A stretch of 64,000 nucleotides of DNA, from NCBI GenBank assembly GCA_001899085.1, contig MKVB01000006.1, positions 929,064 through 993,063 of the forward strand, given 5' to 3'. Positions 19,754-29,358 of this stretch are shown here, one piece after another (within the stretch, counting starts at the first letter, position 1; every line of letters begins with the position of its first letter). A program made the translations under genes and the position numbers. Source of the stretch: Devosia sp. 66-14 (GTDB lineage: Bacteria; Pseudomonadota; Alphaproteobacteria; Rhizobiales; Devosiaceae). Below the pieces are notes generated by a model that saw nothing but the letters and a program-made list of their open reading frames with translations, had not been told where the DNA came from and ran no database searches.

Positions 19754-20467
19754 CTAGGCCGCCGGTTGCCCGTCGCCGAAATCGAGGTTGGTCGGGCGGC
19801 TGAGATAGCGCGGACCCGGCTCGGTGATGGCGACGTCCGGCCCGACGACTTCAAGGGCGAAGCGGCGGGCCCAGACCTTGCCGCTGCCGCGCAGGAAAAA
19901 GCCATAGCGGATGGTCGCCGCCGCCTCGGGGACGGCCAGCACGACCTGCCGCTCGGTCCAGCCGGCGGTGCCGACAAGCGGCCCACCCGGACGCTGCATC
20001 AGGTTGTCGAAATGCAGGTAACGTCCCTGCACGGGGTCGACACGCATCCATAGCGTCGCCGTCTCCGCCGTTTCGGTGCGCAGTTCAGCCGTCAGCCGCA
20101 GCCGGCCGCCGCGATAGGGATCGGCGAGGATCGACTGCATCAGCACCGCCGTCTCACCGCCGGCCCGATCAATCACCGCGTCCCGGTCAGGGCGGCTTTC
20201 GATCAGGGCCGTGCCCGGCGTCTGCGGGTCGATGCCGAGGCGATAGTTTCTCTCGTTGGTGCCGCTGGCGACGTGCCAGCCGGACGGCAGCTCGAGCGGC
20301 TTCAGTTGCGCCGCTTCGATGCGTGCCGCGAGCATGTTCCAGTTGGCGAAGCCATATTGGCGGGCCACCAGTTCGAGCGCGTCGGAATGCGAGATGTTCT
20401 GGCCGCGTTCGGCGAGCGCCCGGCGCAATGCCTTGGCCATATGCTTTGCGTCGAGAAAGGAATGCAT
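19754..20467 (-). CDS. Two-domain protein: glyoxalase-superfamily-type N-terminus plus beta-sandwich-like C-terminus
   Basis: Of 237 residues, the first ~55 ('AKALRRALAERGQNISHSDALELVARQYGFANWNMLAARIE') match the short helical domain often annotated as 'glyoxalase superfamily protein'. Residues about 60-225 form a separate beta-rich domain with 'YRGGRLRLTAELRT', 'LWMRVDP', 'HFDNL' and 'GPLVGTAGWTERQVVLAVP', a carbohydrate-binding-like sandwich pattern seen in uncharacterised proteins. There is no signal peptide. Function is unknown. Confidence 0.65.
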   Translation of the reverse strand: MHSFLDAKHMAKALRRALAERGQNISHSDALELVARQYGFANWNMLAARIEAAQLKPLELPSGWHVASGTNERNYRLGIDPQTPGTALIESRPDRDAVIDRAGGETAVLMQSILADPYRGGRLRLTAELRTETAETATLWMRVDPVQGRYLHFDNLMQRPGGPLVGTAGWTERQVVLAVPEAAATIRYGFFLRGSGKVWARRFALEVVGPDVAITEPGPRYLSRPTNLDFGDGQPAA

Positions 20468-20701
20468 GGTCTGATCCTCTGGCGGACAGCGCGTAAGGTC
20501 AGTGCTCGCATTGCCGACGGGCTGTCCGTTGAGGGCTCAAACCCGGCTTTGGTGGTGGTGCATTCACCTTTCCCCCTGTGGGGCGCGAGCGGCGGGCTGC
20601 ACCAGCCCTGCCCGCGCAAGATATCGACGCCGCCGAGTCTGTCAAACGTGGAAGCTGCAAACAGCTGGATTGTGACAGCGGCTCCAGCGAAGCTTGCCGC
20701 C

Positions 20702-21337
20702 ATGCTGCTCCGCCTTCACTCCCGCTACCAGAACTCCGCCGGCCAACGCGTCAGGATCGTGCTCAACCTCAAGGGCATCGGTTATGAGTATGTGCCGGTA
20801 CCGTCGGCCAGCTCGGCCGAGTATCGCGCCATCAATCCGCAAGGGCTGATGCCCGCGCTGGAGATCGATGGGCGGATCGTCGCCCAGTCGCTGGCGATCA
20901 TCGGGCTGATCGAGGAGCTCCATCCCGATCCGCCGCTGCTGCCGGCCGACCCGCTGGACCGAGCCGAGGCCCGCGCCTTCGCGCTGCTGATCGCTGCCGA
21001 TGTGCACCCGATCAACAATAACCGGGTGCGCAAGTATCTGGCCGGGCCGATGGGCGCCAGCGAAGCCGAAATCGATGGCTGGTACCGCCACTGGATCGCC
21101 ACGGCATTCGAGAGCCTCGAGGCGGCGCTGGCGCGCCGCACGCGCCCCACCCGCTATGGCTTCACCGACACGCCCGGGCTGGCCGAGGCCTGCCTCGTGC
21201 CACAGATGGCCAATGCCCGCCGCTTCGGCTGCGACCTCGTTCCCTACCCGCGGCTCGAAGCGCTGGATGCCTCGTGTCGCGACCTGCCCGAGTTCGTTGC
21301 GGCACGACCTGAGATGCAGGTGGATTTCCCCGGCTAG
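20702..21337 (+). CDS. Maleylacetoacetate isomerase-like glutathione S-transferase
   Basis: The 211-residue GST has an N-terminal thioredoxin-like half ('RVRIVLNLKGIGYEYVPV', 'INPQGLMPALEIDGRIVAQSLAII', the glutathione-binding Gln-Ser) and a helical C-terminal half with 'DVHPINNNRVRKYL', characteristic of zeta-class MaiA. The usual N-terminal SSxS catalytic motif reads 'YQNSAGQ', so activity on maleylacetoacetate is not assured. No tyrosine-catabolism genes are adjacent. The ATG at 20702 was chosen over the long upstream frame. Confidence 0.82.
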   Translation: MLLRLHSRYQNSAGQRVRIVLNLKGIGYEYVPVPSASSAEYRAINPQGLMPALEIDGRIVAQSLAIIGLIEELHPDPPLLPADPLDRAEARAFALLIAADVHPINNNRVRKYLAGPMGASEAEIDGWYRHWIATAFESLEAALARRTRPTRYGFTDTPGLAEACLVPQMANARRFGCDLVPYPRLEALDASCRDLPEFVAARPEMQVDFPG

Positions 21338-21366
21338 GCTTCCACGGAGCGGGGCCAGAAACGAAA

Positions 21367-21392
21367 ACGCGCGCCGGGTGAGCAGCGCGCGT
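21367..21392. terminator. Hairpin between convergent genes
   Basis: A 7-bp inverted repeat (ACGCGCG at 21367-21373 with CGCGCGT at 21386-21392) lies in the 77-nt gap between the GST gene and mscL. A terminator role is inferred from position. Confidence 0.4.
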
Positions 21393-21414
21393 CGGTTCTG
21401 CCGCGAGACGAAAG

Positions 21415-21846
21415 CTACGCCTTCTGCGCCTTGATGGCGTCTCGGATTTCGGTGAGCAGCTTTTCTTCGGTGGTCGGGGCCGGCGGCGCGGCAGGGGCAG
21501 CCGCCTCCTTCTTGCGCAGACGGTTGATGCCCTTGACCACGAGGAACAGCACGAAAGCGATGATGGTGAACTTCACCACGGCGTTGATGAACAGGCCGTA
21601 GTTGAGCGTTGCCACACCGGCGGCCTTGGCGGCGGCGACGGACGGCACCGGGATGTTGTTCGGGTTGGAAATGACGATGAACAGGTTGGAAAAATCGATG
21701 CCGTTGAGGATGATGCCAATGATCGGCATGAACAGGTCGTCGACGATGGACGAGACGATGGCGCCAAATGCCGCACCGATGATCACACCGATGGCGAGGT
21801 CGATGACATTGCCCTTCAAGGCAAAATCGCGGAATTCCTTGAACAT
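21415..21846 (-). CDS. mscL: Large-conductance mechanosensitive channel
   Basis: The 143-residue inner-membrane channel releases solutes under hypo-osmotic shock. The N-terminal '[43 protein letters not shown]' is the amphipathic helix and TM1 with the G-rich pore. TM2 is '[21 protein letters not shown]', followed by the cytoplasmic helix '[12 protein letters not shown]'. Length and motifs are typical; it is monocistronic. Confidence 0.97.
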   Translation of the reverse strand: MFKEFRDFALKGNVIDLAIGVIIGAAFGAIVSSIVDDLFMPIIGIILNGIDFSNLFIVISNPNNIPVPSVAAAKAAGVATLNYGLFINAVVKFTIIAFVLFLVVKGINRLRKKEAAAPAAPPAPTTEEKLLTEIRDAIKAQKA

Positions 21847-22103
21847 GTAAGTCCCCTTGGTTGGCAGCGCCGGCCGGCCTCCCCGTTCTCGGCAAATGAC
21901 CCAAGCCGCGCCCTCGGCTCAGTTTTTCCCTGTTTGAGAGACAAATCAACTCAACTGTTGAGCCCAGGCCGCGCGCCTGTGGAGGTGCGGGGCGCGGCCG
22001 CCCCGCGGCACCAACCCGAAAACCTGCAGCACAGCCCCGACTTTGTGCGGCCTTGCGACGGGGTGAGGCGGGGCAGATATTGGGACCGGGCACGGAACAA
22101 GAG

Positions 22104-23720
22104 ATGGTCGAGACGCTGGCCGAGACACAGGATTCGCTGCGACAGGCGATCGAGCACATCCCCCAGGGGGTGGCGGTGTTCGATCGCGACCTGCGCCTCG
22201 TCACCTGCAATTCGCGTTATGGCGAGCTGCTGGCGCTGCCGGACGGGCTGCTGCGCGCCGGTACGGCGCTGTACGACATGGCGCTGTTCGTGGCGCGGCG
22301 TGGCGACCTGGGCGCCGGCGACGCGATCTCGCTGGCGGCGCAGCGGGTGCAGACCCTGACGCAGTCGCATACCACGGTGAGCCAGCGGCTCGGCGCCAAG
22401 GGCCAGGTGCTGGAGTTCCACTCCTCGCGCCTGCCCGATGGCGGCCTGGTGATCAGCTTCGCCGACGTCACGGCGCGGGTCGATGCGGAGACCGAACTCG
22501 CCAGCATCAACCAATCGCTCGAGGGCCGGGTCGAGGAGCGCACCGCCGCCCTGATCCGGGTGAACTCGGAACTCGAGGTGGCGCGGGCCAAGGCCGACGC
22601 AGCCAATCGCGACAAGACCCGGTTCTTCGCCGCCGCCAGCCATGATCTGTTGCAGCCGCTCAATGCGGCGCGGCTCTACACCTCGACGCTGGTGGAGCGC
22701 GCCGGCGGCACCGGGCTCGACGAGCTGGCGCACTCGATCGAAGCCTCGCTCACCGCGGTGGAAGAGATCATGGCGGCGCTGCTCGACATCTCGCGCATCG
22801 ACGCGGGCGCGGTGAAGCCGGCGGCGATGCCGTTCCAGGTGCGCGACCTGCTGAAGAAGGTGGACGTCGAGTTCGCACCGCTGGCGCTCAAGAAAGAAAT
22901 CGAGCTCAGGCTGGTCGATACCTCGCTCGCGGTGGTGGGCGACCGGGCGCTGACGGCGCGCGTCATCCAGAACCTCGTCTCCAACGCCATCAAGTATACC
23001 CGTCCCGGCGGCCGGGTGCTGGTCGGCGCGCGGCTCCGCGGCACCAGGGTGCGGTTCGACGTGATCGACACCGGAATCGGTTTCAACAAGGACCAGCACG
23101 CGCTGATCTTCGCCGAATTCAGCCGGCTGGAGCATGGTGCGCGCATGGCGCAGGGGCTGGGCCTCGGGCTGTCGATCGTCAAGCGCCTGGTGGCGGCGCT
23201 GGGGCTGACAATGGAGCTCGAGAGCAAGGAAGCCCGCGGTTCGCGCTTTTCGCTCTACCTGCCCTACCATCGCTCGCTCAAGGTGATGCCCGAGGAAGGT
23301 CCGGCGCGCGAGCCGACCTCCAACCTCGATGGCCTGCGGATCCTCTGCGTCGACAATGAGCGTGCCATCCTCGACGCCATGGAGGGCCTGCTCGGCGGCT
23401 GGGGGTGCGACGTGCGCTCGGCCCGCTCGCTCAAGGATATCGACAAGGACGGGCTGCTGCTCGGCTGGCTGCCGGACCTGGTGCTGATGGATTACCACCT
23501 CGACCAGACCTCCGGCCTCGATGCCATCGAGTGGCTGCGCCACAATGTCGGCGGACACCTCCCCGCCGCCCTGGTCACCGCCGATCGCAGCCCGGCGGTG
23601 CGGGCGCTGGCCGAGGATCGCGGCATCACCGTGGTGACCAAGCCGGTGAAGCCGGCCGCGCTCAGGGCGACGATCAGCCAGTTGGCGGGGCAGCGGGGGC
23701 GGAAGCGGGTAGAGGCCTAG
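22104..23720 (+). CDS. Hybrid histidine kinase (PAS7-type sensor, kinase core, C-terminal receiver)
   Basis: About 538 residues show a PAS-like domain at the start ('IEHIPQGVAVFDRDLRLVTCNSRYGELL'), a coiled-coil linker, and HisKA with the phospho-His (FFAAASHDLLQPLNAARLY, near residue 178). The ATPase follows with N-box QNLVSNAIKYT and G-box DTGIGF. The C-terminal receiver has its acceptor Asp in LVLMDYHLD and Lys in VVTKPVK. No membrane helix is present, so sensing is cytosolic. The start is uncertain: an in-frame TTG at 22053 is also possible. The response regulator at 24237 is a likely partner. Confidence 0.9.
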   Translation: MVETLAETQDSLRQAIEHIPQGVAVFDRDLRLVTCNSRYGELLALPDGLLRAGTALYDMALFVARRGDLGAGDAISLAAQRVQTLTQSHTTVSQRLGAKGQVLEFHSSRLPDGGLVISFADVTARVDAETELASINQSLEGRVEERTAALIRVNSELEVARAKADAANRDKTRFFAAASHDLLQPLNAARLYTSTLVERAGGTGLDELAHSIEASLTAVEEIMAALLDISRIDAGAVKPAAMPFQVRDLLKKVDVEFAPLALKKEIELRLVDTSLAVVGDRALTARVIQNLVSNAIKYTRPGGRVLVGARLRGTRVRFDVIDTGIGFNKDQHALIFAEFSRLEHGARMAQGLGLGLSIVKRLVAALGLTMELESKEARGSRFSLYLPYHRSLKVMPEEGPAREPTSNLDGLRILCVDNERAILDAMEGLLGGWGCDVRSARSLKDIDKDGLLLGWLPDLVLMDYHLDQTSGLDAIEWLRHNVGGHLPAALVTADRSPAVRALAEDRGITVVTKPVKPAALRATISQLAGQRGRKRVEA

Positions 23721-23880
23721 GCCGGCCTGTAGACGGCATGCACCATGCCCGAGCCGAGTTTTCCAGTCCGGCGGGATGTGGAGCGGCACGGGACGTGAAG
23801 CTGTCAGGGCTCAGCCACACAGGGTGCTTTGAAGACACTGTAGCGTTGGCGCGGCAATTGGCATCAACTGGGCCACCAAC

Positions 23881-24198
23881 GTGGAAACGGATACGGCCAG
23901 CTTGCTGCTTTCGCTCTACTTTTTCCCCATCGCGATGGCGATGCTGTTTCCGGAAACGTGGATTGCGGTCGTCGCTTCCGCCACCTGTGGTTGGTTTCGG
24001 GTTCGTTTCACAATTGCATTGAGCGTCGCGATTGCAGCAGGCGCCTATATCGCCTTTCGCATGACTCTCGTAAACACCGACCAACGAGACGTGTCCGCCG
24101 TCAATGTCCCGACATCGTTTCTGCTGGCTGCAGCAAGCACTGCTGCGGTCCTGTGCTTCCTGGGGTATCTCTTCGGCCGCTGGTTGTCCGATAAGTGA
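23881..24198 (+). CDS. Small three-helix membrane protein, unknown function
   Basis: The 105-residue protein starts at GTG and contains three hydrophobic segments (about residues 7-22, 41-60 and 76-97). Composition is slightly less GC-rich than its neighbours. It lies between the hybrid kinase and the response regulator. No family is recognised; being a real gene is likely but not certain. Confidence 0.5.
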   Translation: METDTASLLLSLYFFPIAMAMLFPETWIAVVASATCGWFRVRFTIALSVAIAAGAYIAFRMTLVNTDQRDVSAVNVPTSFLLAAASTAAVLCFLGYLFGRWLSDK

Positions 24199-24236
24199 CC
24201 GCCGCCGCGTCGGCCGACCGCCTGAGTTCCGTTGAC

Positions 24237-24896
24237 TTAAGCCCCGCTGAGCAACTCGTCGAACTGGCCTTCCTCGATCTTCGAGGCGGCGATCACCGCC
24301 TGGGTGCGGCTGTCGACGTCGAGTTTCTGCAGGATCGCCGAAACGTGGGCCTTCACCGTCGCCTCGGAGATCGACAGCTCGTAGGCGATCTGCTTGTTCA
24401 TCAGGCCGTCGGAAAGCATCATCAGCACGCGCACCTGCTGTGGGGTGAGCGTCGCCAGCCGCCGCATCAGGGCCGACTGGTTGTCCTCGGCCGGGAACTC
24501 CATGCCTTCGGGGACGAAGACCTCGCCGGACAACACCGTTTCGATGGCGCGGCGAATATCGGCCGGACCGACCGACTTGTGCAGGTAACCCGAGGCGCCG
24601 AGTTCGAAGGCCCGGCGGATGATGCCGCCATCCTCGACGGCGGTGACGATCATGACGGGGATTTCGGGGTACTGGGCGCGCAGCAGCAGCAGGCCGGAAA
24701 AGCCGCGCACGCCGGGCATATTGAGATCGAGCAGCACCAGGTCGCAATCACGGTCGGCCTCGAGCGCGGCGCTGAGCGCACTCAGGTCGCCTGCTTCCTC
24801 CACCGAGATCGACGGATCGCCGCCGGCCAGGGTCTGGCGCAGCGCCGCCCGGAACAGCGGGTGGTCGTCGACGATGATGATGCGACGGGTGGTCAT
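24237..24896 (-). CDS. NarL/FixJ-type response regulator
   Basis: The 219-residue regulator has a full receiver (acidic pair IIVDDHP, acceptor Asp in LVLLDLNMPG near residue 57, Thr in IVTA, Lys in GYLHKS). A LuxR-type helix-turn-helix covers about residues 150-212 ('LTPQQVRVLMMLSDGLMNKQIAYELSISEATVKAHVSAILQKL'). It is convergent with the hybrid kinase 0.5 kb away, an arrangement often seen for PAS7-type kinases and their regulators. Confidence 0.93.
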   Translation of the reverse strand: MTTRRIIIVDDHPLFRAALRQTLAGGDPSISVEEAGDLSALSAALEADRDCDLVLLDLNMPGVRGFSGLLLLRAQYPEIPVMIVTAVEDGGIIRRAFELGASGYLHKSVGPADIRRAIETVLSGEVFVPEGMEFPAEDNQSALMRRLATLTPQQVRVLMMLSDGLMNKQIAYELSISEATVKAHVSAILQKLDVDSRTQAVIAASKIEEGQFDELLSGA

Positions 24897-25049
24897 CTTA
24901 CGCGTGCACTCCTGGGCGCCCTAAGTAACAAGCGGCTTGCCGCTTTTGTATCCCACTTAAGACGGGCGTGGGGATAGAGATTGCGGCAGTGGTCGAACGC
25001 GGACCTTCTCCACAGCCCAGTCGCTGCGATTCGCAAAATGCGATTGAGC

Positions 25050-25066
25050 TTAACCCGATCTTTACC
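25050..25066. promoter_or_regulatory. Candidate CtrA site upstream of the podJ-like gene
   Basis: TTAA-CCCGATC-TTTACC differs by one base from the CtrA pattern TTAA-N7-TTAA and lies about 85 nt before the ATG at 25148. A GATTC (GANTC, CcrM methylation) site is at 25028. Cell-cycle control of a polarity protein is consistent with both, but is inferred. Confidence 0.45.
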
Positions 25067-25147
25067 ATGTTTTCCCAAGAGTAACCGGATTGCTCATGGC
25101 CCGAACTGGGTCTGAGGTGTTCCGTTTCAGGTGCTTGGGATCGACCG

Positions 25148-28100
25148 ATGGCCCGCGCGACTTCCCCGTTCCAGACACAAGAGTTCGGCCAACCAGGCTC
25201 CGGCGAGTGGCAGGAACTGCGCGGCGAACTGGTAGCACTGCTCGACCAGGTGGAAACGCAGGTTGCCCGCACGGCGCGGCCCGAACCGACCTATCAGGGC
25301 CTCGCCGAACGGATGCGCGACCTGCGCCATCAGGTGACCGAAGCCGAGCCCGATACGCGCCATCGCGAGGCACTGCGCTCGGTGCAGCGGGCGATCGACA
25401 AGTTCTCCGACCGCGACGAACCGGTGGCGCCGGTCAACCCGCGCGACACGCTCGAATCGGCGATCCAGCAGATTCGCTCACGGCATTTCGGCGGGGCCGC
25501 CGCGGCGCCGCAGCCGCAGCCGCAGATGCCGGCGCCGCAATTGCCGCCGCAGCCGGTGCCGCAATTCGACGAGCTGGCCGAAGCGGTCGGTGGGATTTCG
25601 ACGCGGCTCGAACGGCTCGAAGGCGAGCTGCGCGTTCAGGCCAAGGGGCAGACCGCCAATGTGCGGGAGATCGCCGAACAGGTGGGCCAGCTCAGCCACG
25701 TGGTCGAGCTGCTGGCCGGGGCCGTGGGCGAAACCGGACAGGTGAAGCGGCTCGAGGCGCATATTGCGGGGCTCGCCAAACTGATCGCCGAGGGTCCCAA
25801 GGTCGACATGACCGCGCTGACCCAGCGCCTCGACGACGTGTCGATGACGGTGGGCAAGCTCGCCGAACTGCAGAAGCACTATAGCGAACGCTTCGACAGC
25901 AGCGGCATGAACGCCCGGCTCGATGATGTCAGCGCCACCGTCGCGACGCTCGCCGAACTGCAGAAGCATTATGCCGACCGCTCGGACGTGAGCGGGATGA
26001 CGGCGCGCCTCGATGACGTGAGCGCCACGGTGGGCCGGCTCGCCGACCTGCAGGTGCAGTATGTTAACCGGGTCGAAAACCCGAAGGACGGCCTCAAGGA
26101 CGCCATGGGGGCCATCGAGAATGGCGTCCGCAACATCTACGACCGGGTCGATTCGATCGAGCGGGCCATGGCGATGCCGCCGGCCGAGCTCGAAAAGATC
26201 ACCGAGGAACTGGGGCGCCTGGCGCAGGCGGTGCGCCAGCCGCAGCAGCCGCAGGGGCTGATCGAGCTGATCGACGCGCTGAACGTCAGGATCTCGGATA
26301 TCGAGGACAGGAGCGCCGAAGTCGGCGAACTGAAACTCGACATGGAGGCGCTGCGCGACACCGTGATGGGTGCGCTGGAGCCGCGCTTTGCCGCGCTCGA
26401 GCAGCAGATCGAGGTGCTGAGCGACAAGGTGACCGAGCGGCCCGCCGACATGAGCATCGGCCAGCTCGAAGCACAGGTGCGCCAGCTGGTGGCGCGCATG
26501 GACCAGACCGGCGAACAACTGACCGGGCTGGCCAAGCTCTATGCGCCGGCGCCGGCCGAAGCTCCCGACTTCGACCAGTTGGCCGAGCTGGTAGCAGCGC
26601 GCACCTCCGATGCAATGCGCAAGCTCGACAAGCCGACCAAGACCGGGCTCGACGAAGCCGGCTATGCCGAGATCGAGAAGCGCGTCAGCCAGGCAATGAA
26701 GGCGGCCGCGAAGGAAAAGCCCGCCGAAGAGACCATCGCGCTCGACGCGACGATCCGCGAGGTCAACGACCGGCTGAAGCGGCTCGAGGCTTCGCTGGAG
26801 GCGAGAGCCGAGGCGCCCGCACCGGCACCGGTCGCCCCGGCCAGCTTTGCCACCCTGCCCGAGGCGCCTGCCCCCAAGGCGAAGCCGGCTGAAGCCGCTG
26901 CGGCGCCGGCTCTCAGCGTCAGTGTGCCGGCCGACCCGATCGCGCCGCTCCTCGCCAACCTGTCGTTCGAGGACGAGTTGCCGTCGCGGCCGCAGCCGGT
27001 CGAACTGGGCGACAGCATGCCGAGCGACCCGATCGCCGATGCACCGCTGGTGGACAAGCCGTTCGGCGACCCGAACCCGCTGCACTCGGCGCTTGAAGCC
27101 AAGAACGGCCCGCGCAAGCGCCACGTCGAGCCTACGGGCGAGCGGCCCCCGGCTCCGATCCCCTCGCTGGAGATTACCGAAGCCCGGGTGAAACCGCCCT
27201 TCGACCCGAGCCTGGCCGAACGCCCGCCGCAGCCCAAGTCGAGCCTCGACCTGCCGGCCGAAGAGGTGTTCGTCGCCAACCCGGCGCCCGAGGCGCCGAG
27301 TGCCGCTCCGGCGGACGACGAGCCGCCGATGCCGAACCGCAATACCTTCATCGAGGCGCATCGCCGCGCCGCGCGGCAGGCCGCGGCAAGCAAGGCCGAG
27401 CCGATCTCGGCGGCCGGCGGCTCGCTGATCGGCAAGGCGTTCGCGCGCTTCCAGGCGACACGCGCCGAGGCTCCGGCGGTTGCCGCTGCGGCGGTGACGC
27501 TGCCGGTAAAGCCGACGGTCGACAAACCGACCCCGGTGAAGGCGGAAAAGCTGGCGCGCAGCAAGGCGCCGAAAGCCGCCAAGCCGGAGACGCCGACCGA
27601 CGAAGCGCCGAAGGCCGGCCTGCCGTTCGGGCTGTTCAAGGCCAAGGCGCCGCGCCAGCTGGCCGGCGACAAGGAGCCGGTGAGCCGCTGGCAGCCGGAG
27701 GAGCCGGCGCCGCGTGCGGTCCCTGCCGCGCCCGAGCCCAGCCTCGTGGCGCTGGGGGCCGAGGAGACCAGTCCGTCGGCCGACGAGGCCGGGGCCAAGC
27801 CGCAGAGCTTCCTGCTCCGCCACAAGCGGCCGATCCTGCTCGCAGCGAGCGTCGTGGCGCTGGCCTGCCTTACCATCAACCTGATCAACCAGCGGCTGAA
27901 GCCCTCCGAGGCCGATGCGCCGGCCCCCGCCGCCGAAACGGCGCAGGATGTCGGCGATGCTGCGCTGGCGCCGGTGCCGCTGGCCGAGCAAGGATTCGAA
28001 GCGCGGACCGGCGCGCCGCGCGTCATTCCGACGCTCGACAAGCTGACCACCGCCTCGATCGGCAACCCGGCGCCGCAGAAGTTCGTGGCCTCCGCCGAGG

Positions 28101-29077
28101 CGCCGAAAATGCCCCAGGCCTTCGAGGCCGCCACGGAGCTCGCGACAACGGCCCCGGCGATCGTGGCCAGCCTCAGCGACAAGGTTGAGCCGCTGCCCGA
28201 CAGCATGGAAAGCCCGGTGAAGTTCGACCGTCCGCCGGCGACGCTCGGCCCCGAGCCGCTGCTCGCCGCTGCCGCCAATGGCGATGCGCGGGCGCAGTTC
28301 GAGGTGGCATCGATCTATATGGAAGGTCGCGCCGTGCCGGAGGACTTGAAGGCAGCGGCGATCTGGTACGAACGGGCCGCCGGACAGGGCTTTGCCCCGG
28401 CGCAGTACCGGCTCGGCAACCTCTATGAGAATGGCCGCGGCGTGGACAAGGATCTTGCCCAGGCCCGCCTATGGTACCAGCAGGCCGCGGAAGCCGGCAA
28501 TCGCATGGCGATGCATAACCTCGCGGCGCTCTATGCCGGCGGGGGGCTCGGCACGCAGCAATTCGATGCCGCCGCCAAATGGTTCGAGGAAGCCGCCAGC
28601 CGCGGCATGAAGGACAGCCAGTTCAACCTCGGGATGCTCTACGCCCGTGGGCTGGGCGTGAAGCAGGACCTGGCGGCCTCGTTCAAGTGGTTCAGCCTGG
28701 CTGCCAACAAGGGCGACAAGGATGCCGCCAAGTCGCGCGACGATATCGCCGCCTCGCTCGATGCGGCCACGGTACAGAAGATGACCGCCGAGGTCGCGGC
28801 CTTCGAGCCGCAGCCCATCGACTTCGTCGCCAATTTCGCGCCGATCGGCACCTGGAGCGACAAGTTCGACCCGGGCGCGCCGATCACCACCATCAAGGTG
28901 GTGAAGGGCGTGCAACTGGCGCTGCACCAGCTCGGCTTCGACGTCGGCACGCCGGATGGCGTCGCCGGCCCGAAGACCGCCGACGCGATCAGGACTTTCG
29001 AGCGTTCGACCGGCATGAGCGAAAGCGGCGCAATCAACCCGCGGCTGCTGGCCGTGCTGGGCAGCCAGCCGGTTTAG
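25148..29077 (+). CDS. PodJ-like polar organising protein (coiled coil, TM, Sel1 repeats, PG-binding domain)
   Basis: The 1309-residue protein has a long cytoplasmic coiled-coil region (about residues 20-560), a Pro/Ala/Glu-rich linker (about 560-890) and one membrane helix (about 893-913, 'PILLAASVVALACLTINLI'). Its periplasmic part holds about four Sel1 repeats (about 1038-1200, 'A.WYERAAGQGFAPAQYRLGNLYENGRGV') and a C-terminal peptidoglycan-binding domain (about 1247-1304, 'VQLALHQLGFDVGTPDGVAGPKTADAI'). This is the PodJ architecture that marks a cell pole in Alphaproteobacteria. Three ~30-residue tandem repeats lie inside the coiled coil. Confidence 0.85.
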   Translation: MARATSPFQTQEFGQPGSGEWQELRGELVALLDQVETQVARTARPEPTYQGLAERMRDLRHQVTEAEPDTRHREALRSVQRAIDKFSDRDEPVAPVNPRDTLESAIQQIRSRHFGGAAAAPQPQPQMPAPQLPPQPVPQFDELAEAVGGISTRLERLEGELRVQAKGQTANVREIAEQVGQLSHVVELLAGAVGETGQVKRLEAHIAGLAKLIAEGPKVDMTALTQRLDDVSMTVGKLAELQKHYSERFDSSGMNARLDDVSATVATLAELQKHYADRSDVSGMTARLDDVSATVGRLADLQVQYVNRVENPKDGLKDAMGAIENGVRNIYDRVDSIERAMAMPPAELEKITEELGRLAQAVRQPQQPQGLIELIDALNVRISDIEDRSAEVGELKLDMEALRDTVMGALEPRFAALEQQIEVLSDKVTERPADMSIGQLEAQVRQLVARMDQTGEQLTGLAKLYAPAPAEAPDFDQLAELVAARTSDAMRKLDKPTKTGLDEAGYAEIEKRVSQAMKAAAKEKPAEETIALDATIREVNDRLKRLEASLEARAEAPAPAPVAPASFATLPEAPAPKAKPAEAAAAPALSVSVPADPIAPLLANLSFEDELPSRPQPVELGDSMPSDPIADAPLVDKPFGDPNPLHSALEAKNGPRKRHVEPTGERPPAPIPSLEITEARVKPPFDPSLAERPPQPKSSLDLPAEEVFVANPAPEAPSAAPADDEPPMPNRNTFIEAHRRAARQAAASKAEPISAAGGSLIGKAFARFQATRAEAPAVAAAAVTLPVKPTVDKPTPVKAEKLARSKAPKAAKPETPTDEAPKAGLPFGLFKAKAPRQLAGDKEPVSRWQPEEPAPRAVPAAPEPSLVALGAEETSPSADEAGAKPQSFLLRHKRPILLAASVVALACLTINLINQRLKPSEADAPAPAAETAQDVGDAALAPVPLAEQGFEARTGAPRVIPTLDKLTTASIGNPAPQKFVASAEAPKMPQAFEAATELATTAPAIVASLSDKVEPLPDSMESPVKFDRPPATLGPEPLLAAAANGDARAQFEVASIYMEGRAVPEDLKAAAIWYERAAGQGFAPAQYRLGNLYENGRGVDKDLAQARLWYQQAAEAGNRMAMHNLAALYAGGGLGTQQFDAAAKWFEEAASRGMKDSQFNLGMLYARGLGVKQDLAASFKWFSLAANKGDKDAAKSRDDIAASLDAATVQKMTAEVAAFEPQPIDFVANFAPIGTWSDKFDPGAPITTIKVVKGVQLALHQLGFDVGTPDGVAGPKTADAIRTFERSTGMSESGAINPRLLAVLGSQPV
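25826..26095 (+). repeat. Three ~90-bp tandem repeats within the podJ-like gene
   Basis: Units begin at 25826, 25916 and 26006 and encode 30-residue blocks starting 'RLDDVSxTVxxLAxLQ'. The third diverges in its second half. The unit looks like a duplicated coiled-coil segment; unit number could vary among relatives. Confidence 0.75.
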
Positions 29078-29145
29078 CCGCCTCTGAAGCAAAGCCGCCT
29101 GTCTGAAGTGAATTCGGAGGTCCTGGTGACGCTGGCGACGTTCAG

Positions 29146-29358
29146 ATGAGCAGCGAGCACGCGGCCATGGGCGGGCAGATCGCGGCCCGGGTACTGCTGA
29201 TACCGTTCAGCGGCGTGCTGTTTTTCGCCTGCATCATCGCGTTGTTAGCGTGGCTGCTGTTCGGCAGGCCGCTTCGCCACAAGGTACTGCTGGCGATTGT
29301 GATCGTGGTAGCGGTCGGATCGGCCACTCTGCTGTTGCTCGCGCTTTCGCAATCCTAG
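29146..29358 (+). CDS. Small two-helix membrane protein, unknown function
   Basis: The 70-residue protein has hydrophobic segments at about residues 13-38 ('ARVLLIPFSGVLFFACIIALLAWLLF') and 46-67, separated by a short basic loop (GRPLRHK). It lies between the podJ-like gene and rsgA. No family is recognised. Confidence 0.5.
   Translation: MSSEHAAMGGQIAARVLLIPFSGVLFFACIIALLAWLLFGRPLRHKVLLAIVIVVAVGSATLLLLALSQS

Noticed and set aside
25478-27991. 837-codon minus-strand open frame opposite the podJ-like gene
   Set aside because: It mirrors the plus-strand repeats, is extremely Arg/Gly-rich and has no domain; the plus strand has clear domains.
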